Part shown: piece by piece, positions 22,132 through 34,215 of the stretch
How the letters are laid out: each line of letters opens with the position of its first letter
How positions within the stretch are numbered: position 1 is the stretch's first letter
Assembly (NCBI RefSeq): GCF_000203815.1
Contig: NW_004457624.1
Coordinates: forward strand, 372,001-436,000
DNA: 64,000 nt
DNA from: Cavenderia fasciculata
Taxonomy: Eukaryota > Evosea > Eumycetozoa > Acytosteliales > Cavenderiaceae
Direction: 5' to 3'
Made by a program: the position numbers and the translations under genes
The notes under the pieces: generated by a model
Told to the model about the DNA's origin: nothing
The model's database searches: none
What the model saw: the letters and a program-made list of their open reading frames with translations, nothing else

Positions 22132-22350
22132 TTAGCAGCAAGAACAATAGCTGATGGCAATTTGATAGATGAAATATAACCTAGGTGTATGCTTTAGGTT
22201 ATCCTTGTTTCTGATCGAGAGAGAGTATCCAATGAGTGGACCAATGATGTTACGTACTTCTCCCCAAATTTATTCAAGTCCAGTTAGAGAAATATTGGTA
22301 CTCAATCCTCTACTTCCTTTGATTTCAATATCAAACGATAGTGTCGTTTT
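22132..22350 (-). pseudogene. Possible gene relic with one internal stop
   Basis: The minus strand reads as protein-like sequence of 72 codons interrupted by one TAA, with IEIKGSRGLSTNISLTG before it and IWGEVRNIIGPLIGYSL after it. It lacks a start codon and begins directly after a TGA. The composition differs from the simple repeats around it, so a decayed exon is plausible. No family is recognised; chance cannot be excluded. Confidence 0.28.
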
Positions 22351-22652
22351 TCAACATAGATGACTGACTGTGGCAAGACGCTGTATCTTTACTGATCATC
22401 TGATTTTTTTTGGCAGTAAGCTATTTGTTCATTTATTACAGAAAAGCTGGTTCAAAAAAAAGAACATTTGATGAGGCAAGTATCTTTTTGGAGAACTAAG
22501 ACGTAAGTAGAGAAATGGTAATATAGATATGAATAGTAACTACCAACGCAATAAAATAATCATCAACTTTTCCTTTCTACCTCAAATAAACCCAATCATC
22601 ATCAATTATAGGTATAGACAAGTTGTTCTTTGGATGTTTGACGGTTGATGAG

Positions 22653-22695
22653 CATTTGTTTGGTGACAAAACATATTTCAGTCGCCAAACAAATG
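22653..22695. repeat. Stem-loop: 15-bp inverted repeat with 13-base loop
   Basis: The arms 22653-22667 and 22681-22695 are complementary at 14 of 15 positions, the exception allowing a G-U pair in RNA. It lies about 150 bases beyond the stop codon of the polyketide synthase gene. It might affect 3' end formation or RNA stability, but this is inference. Confidence 0.6.
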
Positions 22696-22838
22696 TTCTA
22701 CAGTCCTGATCTCTCTCTCTCTCTTTCTCTTTCTCTATCTATCTTTCATGATAATACATTGTGATTGTTGGTATATATAGAGAGAGAGACAAGTAATGGA
22801 ATAGTATGTATGTGTATTTATTTAATTTAATTAATTAA

Positions 22839-25800
22839 TTATTTAATATGATAAATTCTATTAATAGTTTCAGTAATTGAATTAATGGTTCCATTTGATA
22901 TTTGAGCTTGATTTAAAAGATTGGATTTCTTAAATTCACTTTCAACCCAAGATCTAATTTGAATGGCAATCATAGAGTCTACACCATAGTCTTTTAGTTT
23001 GGTGTCACCATTTAGTAAATGTTTTTCAATTGACAACGTCTCTGCAATGAATTCTAGGATCTTGTTTTCTATATTGTCTTGTTGTTGGGAACCATTAATA
23101 TTGGTCGATCGTTTTGGAATCACATCAGATGATAGACAAAAGAGATGAGAGAGATTTGGTGACGACGCAACAAACTTGGTTGACAAGGATGCACATTGCA
23201 GAACTGTAAAAGGAGTGTCATGGTTGATAAACGACGCACGAAGTATACCATAGACTGTATAAAGTGGCAAAAGGTTGAAACCAACCAATTCTAGTCCTTC
23301 ATTTGATCCCTTGATAATGGCAACTCTACCGGTCGACCCAATGGATCCCCAGATAATAGAGGTGCCACTCAATCCAAGACTACGACGGTGCAATGCCAGA
23401 TTATCAAGGAATGAATTGGCAACCGAGTAACTAAAGCTTTCTCTTCCTGTAAATTGAGCCATCGATGACATTGTGTGGAAATGGTTCAACTTCCAACCCA
23501 ACTCTTCAAATAGATTGTGTAGATTCCAAGCTCCAATTGCTTTGGCCGAGAGTGCTTTGTGATGTACATCCAATGTCAAATCATCAGATAATGAAAAGAC
23601 ATAATTGTTTGCACAATGAATAACTGATTTGACTGGTCGAATCGTCGATCCATGTGTTTGATATAATTGTTGAATGGATGAAGCGAGTTGACTGTAATTT
23701 CCAATATCACATTGTAAATAGTGAAGTTGAACGTGTTGATATTTAGTCTTGATATCATTGACCAATAATTGAATTTCATATTTTGGTGATGAATAAGATA
23801 CAACTATAATATCACGTAGTCTGGGTGAATGTTTAATGATATATTGAAGTGATTCTACAGCTACACCAGTTTGACCAGTGATGAGTAGAGTGTCTTGTAC
23901 ACCATCAAGTTGATAATGTAATCTTTCAATTGGTTTCTTTTGTTCCAATAACATTGGTTCCAATATTTCTTTTTCCACCGTTTCAAAGTCAACTACCACC
24001 TTTCCAATATGTTTTCTTGATCTGACATGATCCAAAGCTTGAGTGATTTGGTGACATGGCCAAGTCTTAATAGGAGGTAATTCCAACCCCTCAGCAATCA
24101 ATTCCTTTATTTGGTTGTGATAATGTGTGAATTTTAGATGATAGTGGAATGCAGAATACCCCTTGTCAAACTTGAATGGTCCCATATCGATGTCATCCAC
24201 TTGGAAGAATTGATCAACCGACAAATCAAAGAGAATACCATTCTTGTAGAGACATTTAAAGTTTTCGTGCATTCTAGTATAGTCTAGTGTATTGACTACA
24301 TAATTGACACCTTTTCCAAAAGTCATTTCCAGAATGGGTTGAGTAAAGTTGTCATAGGACAGAATGGCCGTGATAAAGGTTCCATATTGTTGTTTTAGAT
24401 AATCCTTCTTTTCGGTAGATCCAGCCGTTACAAATATCTTTCCTTGGTGTTTACCATGTTTCAATAGGTTTAACATTCCCAATCCAACACCACCAGCTGC
24501 ACCATGAATAAGAATGGATTGATCCGATTCAATATGTGCTTTCTTATACAACACACAATATGCAGTTCCCATTGATAATGGTAAAGATGCTGCTTGTACA
24601 AACGATAAATATTTTGGTTTGTGAATCAAAGCTTCTTCCTTTGCAAGTGATGATGATGCAAATGATGCTGCTGAGTAACCATAAACTTCATCTCCAACTT
24701 TAAAATGACTAACCTTTGATCCTATCCTTGTTACAACACCTGCACAATCTTGTCCCAATGGAGGATCATTCGCATCACCAGATGGGAATAATCTTTGATC
24801 TACTCGGCCTAAAAATAAATAAATTAATTAATATAAATTGTTATTTGATTTTAATATAATTAAATGTTTCAAATTACCTTCTAAAATCATTAAATCTTTA
24901 AAATTAATTGATGCTGCTTTAGTTTGAACTTCAACTTCATTGTCTCTTAATATTTCAACTTTTGGTCTTAGATGATATTTTGAATCCTTTTCAAATTTGA
25001 CTCGGGATTCTTGTTTGTTTGTAATAATAAATCTTTCATCCAATGGTAATGCATTTGGTGTTTCAACAAATCTTTCAATTGATAGTTGAATGGTGTCATT
25101 GATAAAATCCAATCTAACATGTTTTTCACCAATGTGTTGATGGTTGGCATATTGTAATATTTGAGAGAGTGAAATTTGATTGGTACATTGATCATCCATC
25201 GTGATTGAAATAGAGTCAAACATGAATAGTCCAGATGGACGCTGATACTCTCTACATATTGGAATCAAACAATGATTCAATTGACTTGCTATCAATGTTA
25301 TTAATTTGATTGGTAATTGCTCCTTTCTAATGATTTGGTGTAATCTAATTAATTGCATTGATTTTAATTCTAAATTATCAATTTTCATTTCTTCAATTGA
25401 TTCTAAATATATAATTGCTACTTGAGTATTATGATCCTTATTAAATGAAATTGAATCTAATAATATTTGATATTTAGTTTCATCCATAATATCATCAACT
25501 GAGAATAAACTAATATTATTATTATTATTAAATTGTTGTTTTGATTGTTCAATTAATCTTGCTAATAATAATGAAGAGGGGGAAGAAGTGGATGAGGACA
25601 AACTTGGAGTAATAAATAATAAATGATCAAAGGATTCAATTTTAGTTTCTTCAATTGAATCTTTTTGACAAATTAACATTATTTGATCACTTTGAGTTTG
25701 ATTGATAGTATGTTGAAGTATATTGAGTTTAGATGATTTGATAGTATCGATTAATGAATCTCTATTTTCATCTGGTGCTGAATAATTGTCGATGAATACG

Positions 25801-28800
25801 AGTTGACCATTTGGATTTAATAGTTGGCATAGTTCCAATGTCAAATTCTTATTGTTTTGGACAAGATCCAATGACAACAATACAAGATCAAAACTATTTG
25901 AAAGGAAACCTTGATCATCTAATGAAAATGATGGGTTATAGTCTTGATAGAATTTAAAAAACAAGTTATCCTTTTTGACAAAGTCCAAAGAGATTGAGAC
26001 CTCTTGCGTGGTAAAATCAATAATCGTAGAAGATTGATTAGAATCCAAACAAGAGAAACAACATCTCAAGAAATCAAAAGTTATTAATTCATTTAGAGTA
26101 AAATCCAATACTCTAATGATTTTATGTGTTGATGATGCAGACTTTATAAATCTTTCCAAATATTCAAAAACATTATCCTGATTGACTGAACCAATATTGT
26201 TTGAAGGAGAATTCTTTGGTTGATAAATTGATTGTTTGATGAATTTTGATGGATGTTTGGCTTGATGAGTTTTTACTACTTTGGTCAATGATGTACAAAT
26301 GATTGTTTTACATTTGATAATAATGTTTCCATCTTGATCAATGATATCAATCGATCCTTTAAATTCATTTCCTCGTTGTTGTCTATCTTTTGTCTTTAGT
26401 GATGGTTTTGCAATGTTGAATAGAGTGTGACAAGGATGTTTGGGAACATGATTGGATGAGATGTGGAAATCTTCAACTCTGTCAAATACAACTTCACACT
26501 TTTGATGTTCACCTTTGAATTGAACAAGATTGGAATGAAGAATACAGTCCAACACCGACGCATTCAATACAGTATTTGATTCTTCAAAATGGTTTCTTGC
26601 ACAACACTCGATTTCAGATAAAATAAAACCATTTTGATTAAATGATATTTGTTTGACTCGACGGAATGTTTCACCATACAATAATCCTACTTTTGCCAAT
26701 TTTTCATAAACATCTGTTTGTGTCATTGTTGCAATATTGTAAGATTTTTGTTTCAATTGTTCAACATTATCATACTTGAATGACTTGTCTTGAACTTGGG
26801 GATTCTTGATTGATAATCTTCCAACTGATGATTTAATCCATTTAGATACTTTATCATCATAATATTGGAATACAACTTGATAATCGGTTGACGATGATGA
26901 AATAAATGACGATTTTAATCTTGACGGTGAGCCTTCTTTGAGAAAGAATGGCGCGATGAATTCAAGGTGATGGATATGAATATCTTTGTTTGGGAATGCA
27001 TTGATAATGTTTTCAATGTATCCAGCTCCTGGAAATAGATATTTTCCTTTTACTTTGTGACCTTTTAAATATTGATATGATGGTCTTGCCAGATCAATCG
27101 TTGATTCAAAGGTGAGAAGTGATTCACTATCACCACATATTCCAAGCAGTGTTGTTGAAGTTCCTTCCAATCTAATCTTTTTAAATGTTGGTTGTTCATA
27201 CCACAAATATTCCGCATCCCATTGATATCTTGGTAAATATCTTGTTCTATCTTTCCATTGGTTATCTTTTTCACTTGTTAATTGATTTTTAAAATCAACA
27301 TTGACACCATTAAAATAAAGTTGTGATAAACATGATTGAATTGATTCAACTTGATCCTTTTTTCTATTTAATGGCGACAATATAGTGGTTGGTGATTTTT
27401 GTTGTTGTTGAGATAATAATGTCTTTAAATAAAATGATAATGTTGAATGTGGTGCAATCTCTAAATAAATATATTCTTGATTATTATTTATAAATTGATT
27501 GATATTATTAATTGATTGTTGAAATAATACCGGGTTTCTTAGATTATCATAAATGTATTGTGCATTAAATTCAGATGATGATTTGATTTGTTGTGAAGTG
27601 GTTGTTGAAAAGTATGGAATGATTGGTTTATCACATTGGTATTTAATATTATTTTGCAAATGATTAAATATAAAATCTTTGGTTGATTCTTGTTTCGATG
27701 AATGGAATGAACATGGTGTTCCAAGGAATGCACTAAATATATTATCATCTTTGAGTTGTTGATTGATTGATTCTAGTTGTTCTTGATCACCTGACAATAC
27801 AATTGAATCTGATGAATTATAGCATGCCAATTCAATAGATTCATATGATTGTTGAGAGAATCTTTCTTTATACTTTTCAAATGATAATGATACTGCCAAC
27901 ATTCTTCCACTTCCAATAGTTGTATTTTGAGCTACACTTCTAAGATAAACAATTCTAACAGCTTCTTCTAATGATATAATTCCTGAACACCATGCTGCTG
28001 TTATATCTCCAAAACTAAAATAAATATAAATATGAATTAATAATTATAAATATATTTTTTAATCATTTCTTTTCTTTAAACTTTACCTATGACCAACAAC
28101 AATTGAAGGAATAATACCAAAATATTGATATAATTTAACCAATGCTACTTGAATAATAAAAGTTGATGGTTGAGCAAGAATTGGATGATGAATTTCTTTT
28201 TCATTGCTTTGTCTTAGCTTTGTAATGATTGAATATTGATAATGTTGATAGAGTAAATGATCGACATGATCAACAGAATCTCTAAATACTTTGTAGTGAT
28301 CGTATAGTTTATCCCCCATTCCACTCCATTGTGCACCTTGACCACAAAATACCATCACTATTGGTTTGTTTGCCGTATGATTTAATTGTGACATGCTCGA
28401 TACAAATGTTTGTTGTTTTTCATAGACAGTGGTCGATGGAAATGAAAATGAATCCCAATCCTTGGCAACAATCAATTTTTTACAAACTGGATGATTGGTA
28501 GATTGCGATTGATATCTAACAAAATCTTCAAATATCATTTTATCTTTAAAAGATTCAACATTATTCTTGATCATATCAATATATGAATCTAATGATTTTT
28601 GACTATTTGCTGAAAATGGTATTAAATAATCTAAATTTGATAAATCTAAAAAAAAAAAAAAGAATTAAATTAGAAACGAATAAATAAATATATATTTGAA
28701 CATACCATTTGAATGATTATTATTATGATTATTATTATTGGATAGTTTTTGTTTATATTCTTCAACAATGATATGAGAATTACTACCAGTTAAACCAAAT

Positions 28801-30044
28801 GAGTTGATTCCCATTCTGATTACTCTATTGTTTGGAAGAGGTTCATTTTCCAAAACAATTTTAATTTTTCCATCCAATAGATCAATCTTTGGATTTAATT
28901 CTTTAAAATTGATATTCTTGATTAACATTCTATTCTTGAGCATCATTGCACATTTGATGATAGATGCAACACCGGCAGTACTTTCGGTGTGACCAATGTT
29001 ACTTTTGACGGATCCTATTCGGATTGGTTGCTCTTTGGTACTTGATGGACCAAATACACCTGCAATACCTTGTACTTCTAGGGGATCACCAGTGGGTGTT
29101 CCAGTACCGTGACATTCGACATAGTAAATGTCAGATGGTAATAGTCTAGTCTTGGCAAGTGCAGTTTTGGTATTGACCTGTTGAGCAGCATGTGATGGAG
29201 CAGTGGGAGATGTCTTTTCAAAATTACCGTCGGCATTACAATTACCTCCTTTGATGACACAGTAGATATTGTCATTATCCTCAATTGCCTTTGACAATCG
29301 CTTGAGAACAACTACACCAACACCTTCACTACGTACATATCCGTCAACTGACGAGTCAAAGGATGCACATTTACCAGACTTTCCAATCAACCCCAATTGA
29401 GTAAAATGTATTGATACGGTCGGTTCAATAAACGCATTCATCCCACCGCAGATAGATATATCGCTTTCACCACTACGAAGAGTGTCGATACCTTGCAATA
29501 TACCAATCAACGATGATGAGCATGCCGTGTCTACCGACAAAGCAGGACCACGAAAATCAAATTGATAGGCTACCTTGAGTGCAGTGTCTGATCTGCCTGC
29601 TCTGAGAATCGGCTTCATCGTTGTGATTTCATGACTCTGCATAGAAGAGTTAGAGTCAAACATCTGACCTATGAATACCGATGTGTTAGAACCTCTTATT
29701 GATGCAGGGTCTATGCGAGCGTCTTCCAATGCTTCCCAAACAACCGAGACAAAGAGACGCATTTGAGGATCCATGACCTGGGCATCGGCAGAGAGAGATC
29801 TAAAGAACTGACGATCAAAATGAGTCCATTCGGTCATATCTAAGAAACCAGCTCTATCAGTCACGATAAACCCTTGGTCACAGTATGATTTTGACCATCT
29901 GTCTGGTGTGACGGTTGTGATACCATCCAAACCTTGGATTAACTGATCATAGAATTGTTGTGGTGTTCTTGATCCACCAGGTAATCTACATCCAATACCA
30001 ACAATTGCAATATCATCATCTAGTTTTTGTTGTTTATTATTCAT
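22839..30044 (-). CDS. Type I polyketide synthase (KS-AT-DH-MT-ER-KR-ACP)
   Basis: Four exons (30044-28706, 28645-28087, 28014-24878, 24808-22839) join exactly in frame, giving about 2334 residues. KS: DTACSSS, ECHGTGTPTGD and NIGHTESTAG, all three catalytic residues present. AT: CGQGAQWSGMG and, across an intron, GHSFGD. DH: GHKVKGKYLFPG near residue 950. A methyltransferase-sized region near 1240-1400 lacks the glycine-rich SAM loop and is probably inactive. ER: ILIHGAAGGVGLG near 1780. KR: LLITGQTG near 1987 and an SYSVANSFLDN Tyr near 2135. ACP: YGVDSMIA near 2288. There is no thioesterase and no fused type III synthase, so product release must occur by other means. Dictyostelids carry many such synthases, mostly with unknown products. 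This one should make a reduced chain. Confidence 0.95.
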
Positions 30045-30299
30045 TGTCTTTTACAAAGAAGAGGATGAGGAAGAGGATAAAGATGAAGAAGAAGAAGAAG
30101 TTGAGAAAGAGAATGAATGTCTAATAAATGATAAAAGACAGATAAAGACAGAATGTTATAGGTTGTTATTTATATATAATATATTGTTGTATATGGTTGT
30201 TGTATTTATACCAAACCGCAGGTGTAATCTCTAGCCAATTTAAAGAACAACAAGTTGTTGATTATATGATGATCGGATTTTATTATTGGGAACAAAAGA

Positions 30300-30379
30300 G
30301 ATAAACAAACAACAAACTCACATACACACTATTTCCTATTTGGTAAGATGTGACGATTAGTAAATCAATCAGCACTTTA
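30300..30379 (+). repeat. Left arm of an 80-bp perfect inverted repeat
   Basis: Base-by-base comparison shows that this segment is the exact reverse complement of 30556-30635. With one unpaired base the pairing runs about nine more bases outward (30291-30299 against 30637-30645). The 176-base centre holds a (TTTGC)5 tract. It lies about 260-600 bases upstream of the polyketide synthase start. A transcript across it would fold into a long hairpin. Confidence 0.95.
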
Positions 30380-30415
30380 TAAGTAAGGGTAGGTAAGGTA
30401 GAGTTAAAGTTATAC

Positions 30416-30440
30416 TTTGCTTTGCTTTGCTTTGCTTTGC
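30416..30440 (+). repeat. (TTTGC)5 tandem repeat
   Basis: Five copies of a 5-base unit, 25 bases in all, in the loop between the two arms of the inverted repeat. Simple sequence of a kind prone to length change. Confidence 0.9.
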
Positions 30441-30555
30441 TGTCTGTAGTTTACTATCATATATACCATATATACCATATACATCTACCCAACACACAGT
30501 TCCAACACCCCCAAACCATGGGACAAGATTACAACCAACAGCACACACCCTATCT

Positions 30556-30635
30556 TAAAGTGCTGATTGATTTACTAATCGTCACATCTTACCAAATAGG
30601 AAATAGTGTGTATGTGAGTTTGTTGTTTGTTTATC
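30556..30635 (-). repeat. Right arm of the 80-bp perfect inverted repeat
   Basis: Exact reverse complement of 30300-30379. Neither arm shows an obvious target-site duplication or transposase frame nearby, so a small non-autonomous DNA element is possible but not shown. Confidence 0.95.
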
Positions 30636-31049
30636 ATCTTTTGTTTTTGAAAATTACCGATTTGACCAACTAAACTGGCCTAACTAAATAATCAATCAAG
30701 CCTTAAAAGGAAATATATCTTTCTTATTTTGAAGTACTGCAAGTATTCATTCAATCAATCAATCAAGTATATTATTATTATTATTATTAGTCAATTTGTG
30801 AAGAGGGATTTAATCTTTGAAAAAATAAATATCTTTTCTTTTTTCTTTTTTTTTGCTTTTAAAGAGTCGATCAACTTGTCCATCGAAAGAAAGTTATTAA
30901 ACCTGCCTACAAACAAAGTTTGCGTTATGCGTTCATTGTTTCTATAATTATCGTGATGATAAAAGGTTATTATTTTAATGATTATCTGATGAAAACTGAT
31001 TTTGAATACTCACCCTTTGATTTTAGGGACTTGGGACTCTACACCAAAC

Positions 31050-31145
31050 AACCCAAGAGCGCAAGCCTTGAAACCTAGGACAAGGTTTTAAAAATTTAAA
31101 CTCAGCCTGAAAAAACTGAGAACACCCAAATTTGTGTTTTATTGT
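31050..31145. other. Cluster of three short stem-loops, possible structured RNA
   Basis: Within about 95 bases there are three adjacent short inverted repeats: CCTTG...CAAGG, CTCAG...CTGAG and AACAC...GTGTT. The region is GC-richer than its flanks. The stems are only five base pairs, so this could be chance; no known RNA class is recognised. Confidence 0.2.
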
Positions 31146-31417
31146 GCATGCCCTGCATTGTAGTATTTGTTTTTAAAAGATAGATAGACATAACATACAG
31201 AGATAGATAGTAATAGATATCATCATAGAATAGAACATAGAACATAGAACATTGTAATAATAGTCGTGTGTAATCAAGAAATCAAAAAGACTACTTTCTC
31301 TATCAAGTTTAAATTAATATATCATAATCGAAAAGCAACAACAACAACAACAACAATTGTTATAAGATTTATTGGTTGGCACTATATAAATACACAAAAA
31401 GAAGAATAAATTATAAT

Positions 31418-32613
31418 ATGTTTTGTTTTGGTCCTCATTTTGATCCGCATAGATGGTATGTAATTACAATTGTTTGTCAGGGGGACACGATGCAATGATT
31501 TCTAATCTAATCTATTATCATTTAGCAAGGTTCAATTAAAATTGGCTGTTAGCAGAATACAGATACAAAAGACAAAGAAGGCAAATCTTGTCAAAGATGA
31601 AAAGAGACATATAGCAGAGTTGTTGAGAAACCGTAACGAGGAGAGTGCAAGAATTCGTGTTGAAACTGTGATTAGAGACGAGAACCTAATCGAATGTTTT
31701 AATATTATAGAAGTACTCTGTGAATTGGTCTTTACTAGATTAGGTTTAATCAGTGCATCAAGGTAAACAAACAAAATAGAGAAGGAAGAAAAAGAAGAAG
31801 AAAAAGAATGATTCATAAATATTAATCTATTTTTTGAATTCTAGTTCAATTCCAGATGAAATTAAAGAAGCTATTTATACATTGATTTATGCAAGTCAAA
31901 GAGTACAAATCCCAGAGTTGGAGTTGATCAAGAAACAATTGTGCGCCAAGTATGGCAAGGCATTGGAAAACGAGGTCAACTGTCAGTGTCAGACTCACGT
32001 CAATCCAAAGATTGTGCATAAACTGTCATATGTGACACCAGAGCCATTCCTCATATTCAAGAATCTCAATGACATTGCATGTGAGTTTCATGTAGATTGG
32101 CAGGTTGATCCGATTGTAACGGCCGTTTCACCAACCTATATAGCTGCTCCTCCACAACAACTAGCAGTTGCTCCTCCACAACAAATGATGCTTAATCCAA
32201 TGGCACCAATGGCACCTCCACCACAATCCACTTTAGCACCACCACCTTTTCCAACCTTGGTAGCTCCACAACACTATCAACCACCTCCACCAGCATATAC
32301 AGCCTCTCCACAGTTCCCTCAGGCTCCCCAACAACAACCAATTAATAGAACTTCATCACAACCTCAATTCCCTTCACCACCACAGTATGGATCATCTCAC
32401 CTTAGTATTTCAGCCACATCTTCATCACCAAACTTTGTATCGAATCAAAGCAACAATCAAAATTTTAATATCATGAATCTTCCTTCTCCTCCAACTTCTT
32501 TTTCATCTGCACCACCACCACAACCATCCAATAGTAATAATCAATATCCAGATTTTGACGATTTAACTGCAAGATTTGATGCATTAAGAAGACAAAATAA
32601 TGATCATTATTAA
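31418..32613 (+). CDS. IST1 homologue, ESCRT-III-associated Vps4 regulator
   Basis: Three exons (31418-31455, 31526-31762, 31845-32613) join in frame to give about 347 residues. The first 175 residues are the IST1 domain: KVQLKLAVSRIQIQKTKKAN, an arginine-rich helix RHIAELLRNRNEESARIRVE, and CFNIIEVLCELVFTRLGLI. A long Pro/Gln/Ser-rich linker follows. The extreme C-terminus reads DDLTARFDALRR, matching the MIT-interacting motif (MIM1) that in human IST1 binds the MIT domains of Vps4 and LIP5. The predicted role is recruiting Vps4 to ESCRT-III filaments during multivesicular body formation and abscission. The tiny first exon of 38 bases is supported by its fit to the family start. Confidence 0.92.
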
Positions 32614-32888
32614 TTCAACATAATCAATAATAATATTTATTTATTTACTATAACCGATAAAATACATTTTATTTATTTTTTTAATATATACATTTACATT
32701 TAATCCTCCTCATCTAAACTCCAAATTTACATATGATCAAATCATATGTTGTATAATTTTTTTTAAAAAAGAAACCAAATCCAAATACCAATACCATTAC
32801 TTATATAATTTAATAAAGATTAAAATATTTTATTAATTATAAAAATACAATAACAAATACTACTATTATTTATATTACACATTATGAT

Positions 32889-34141
32889 TTATTTGTTATA
32901 ATGATTATTTACAAAATTTAAAATACATGAATTAATTTTAATATTTACAGATTCTATATCAGGATGAAGTAGAAATGGATGGTATAGACGAATATATACA
33001 TTTCTTGCTTTGTAAAGGTAACATAATGCTATTTTGTATTCTTTTAACTCTTGATAATATTCTCCCATGTTTTGGTTCAAGTTGGCAACTCGACGATCAT
33101 TCTTGCCATAGAGTTGACGAAGAATTCTACGAGCTTGTCGGAATGATTTGATACATTCATCAGTATTTTTCAACTCTAAATAACATAGAGCCATGTTATT
33201 ATAGGTATATGCAATCTCGTCATGGAAATTGTTATGGTTGAATGCTTGTGTGTAATAGTCATGAGCTATTTGTAAATACTCTAATGCTTTGGTATAATTT
33301 CTCAAGTCATTGAAACAACTTGCTATAATACTAACCAATTCTGCCATCTCTAGAGGTGGTGTTGATCGCGTATTATAAATATTTAATACTTGTTCAAGGT
33401 ATTCCAATCCATTACCATAATCCATTAAATCCAAATAAGACAATCCAATATTTTTCAATGTCAAAGATACACCATTTAAAATCTCTTTTTGTATTTCTGG
33501 TGAATGAGTGTTATTATTATTTTTGGACATATTTTTTAAAATATGTAAAGATTCTTGATAATATTCAATGGATTGATGTAAGTAGGTGATTCGGTTGGTT
33601 TGGGTGGTTGGACTTGTTGCAAATGATTGTTGAGCCAATAAATGACTTGCCATTCCAAAATAACATAATCCAACTCTATTGTATTGTTCTGATATATTTA
33701 ATGTTAGTTGTATAATGTATTGATTCTGTTGTTGTTGTTGGTGTAGCGTAAGGTGAGTCTGGTTGTTGGATTTCTTTTTCTTTTTCGGTTTGATTAATTG
33801 TAATTGATCTTCCAACATTATTTTTGTTTTGATGTGTAAATCCAATGCTAATGGATAACTACGTTTTTGGGAAACTCTATAATACTCTCCCATTGTTATA
33901 CATCCTGATATCATATTTAAAAATGCTTCCTTTTGGTCTTTTTGATTATTATACATTTGTTTGTAAATATAAAGTGACATTTCAAAATAGAGTAATGGAG
34001 TAGTGAATGGAAGAACCACTTGTTCCGACTGACTGTTATTATTGAATTGTTGCTGATTTAATTGTTGTTGGTGTTGTTGATAATAATAATATCCAGTTTT
34101 TGTAAATAAACTTGCCAATATATTTTGATTAAATTTTATAC

Positions 34142-34215
<74 letters not shown>

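Larger units (their letters stand above)
21475..22838. other. Spacer of about 1.36 kb between severin and polyketide synthase
   Basis: The right third is the 3' flank of the polyketide synthase gene, with CT-repeats near 22710-22745. The left third is the severin promoter. Between them lie a protein-like relic (22132-22350) and a stem-loop (22653-22695), listed separately. No RNA gene is recognised. Confidence 0.4.
30045..31417. other. Divergent spacer, polyketide synthase and IST1 genes
   Basis: About 1.37 kb between two head-to-head genes. It holds a GA-rich leader of the synthase (30055-30110), an 80-bp inverted repeat, a (TTTGC)5 tract and, near 31050-31140, several small stem-loops. No open frame here looks like a gene. 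Confidence 0.5.

Noticed and set aside
30729-30947. 72-codon open frame upstream of IST1
   Set aside because: Ile/Phe-rich translation of T-runs and simple sequence; no splice link to IST1, whose own first exon is well supported.
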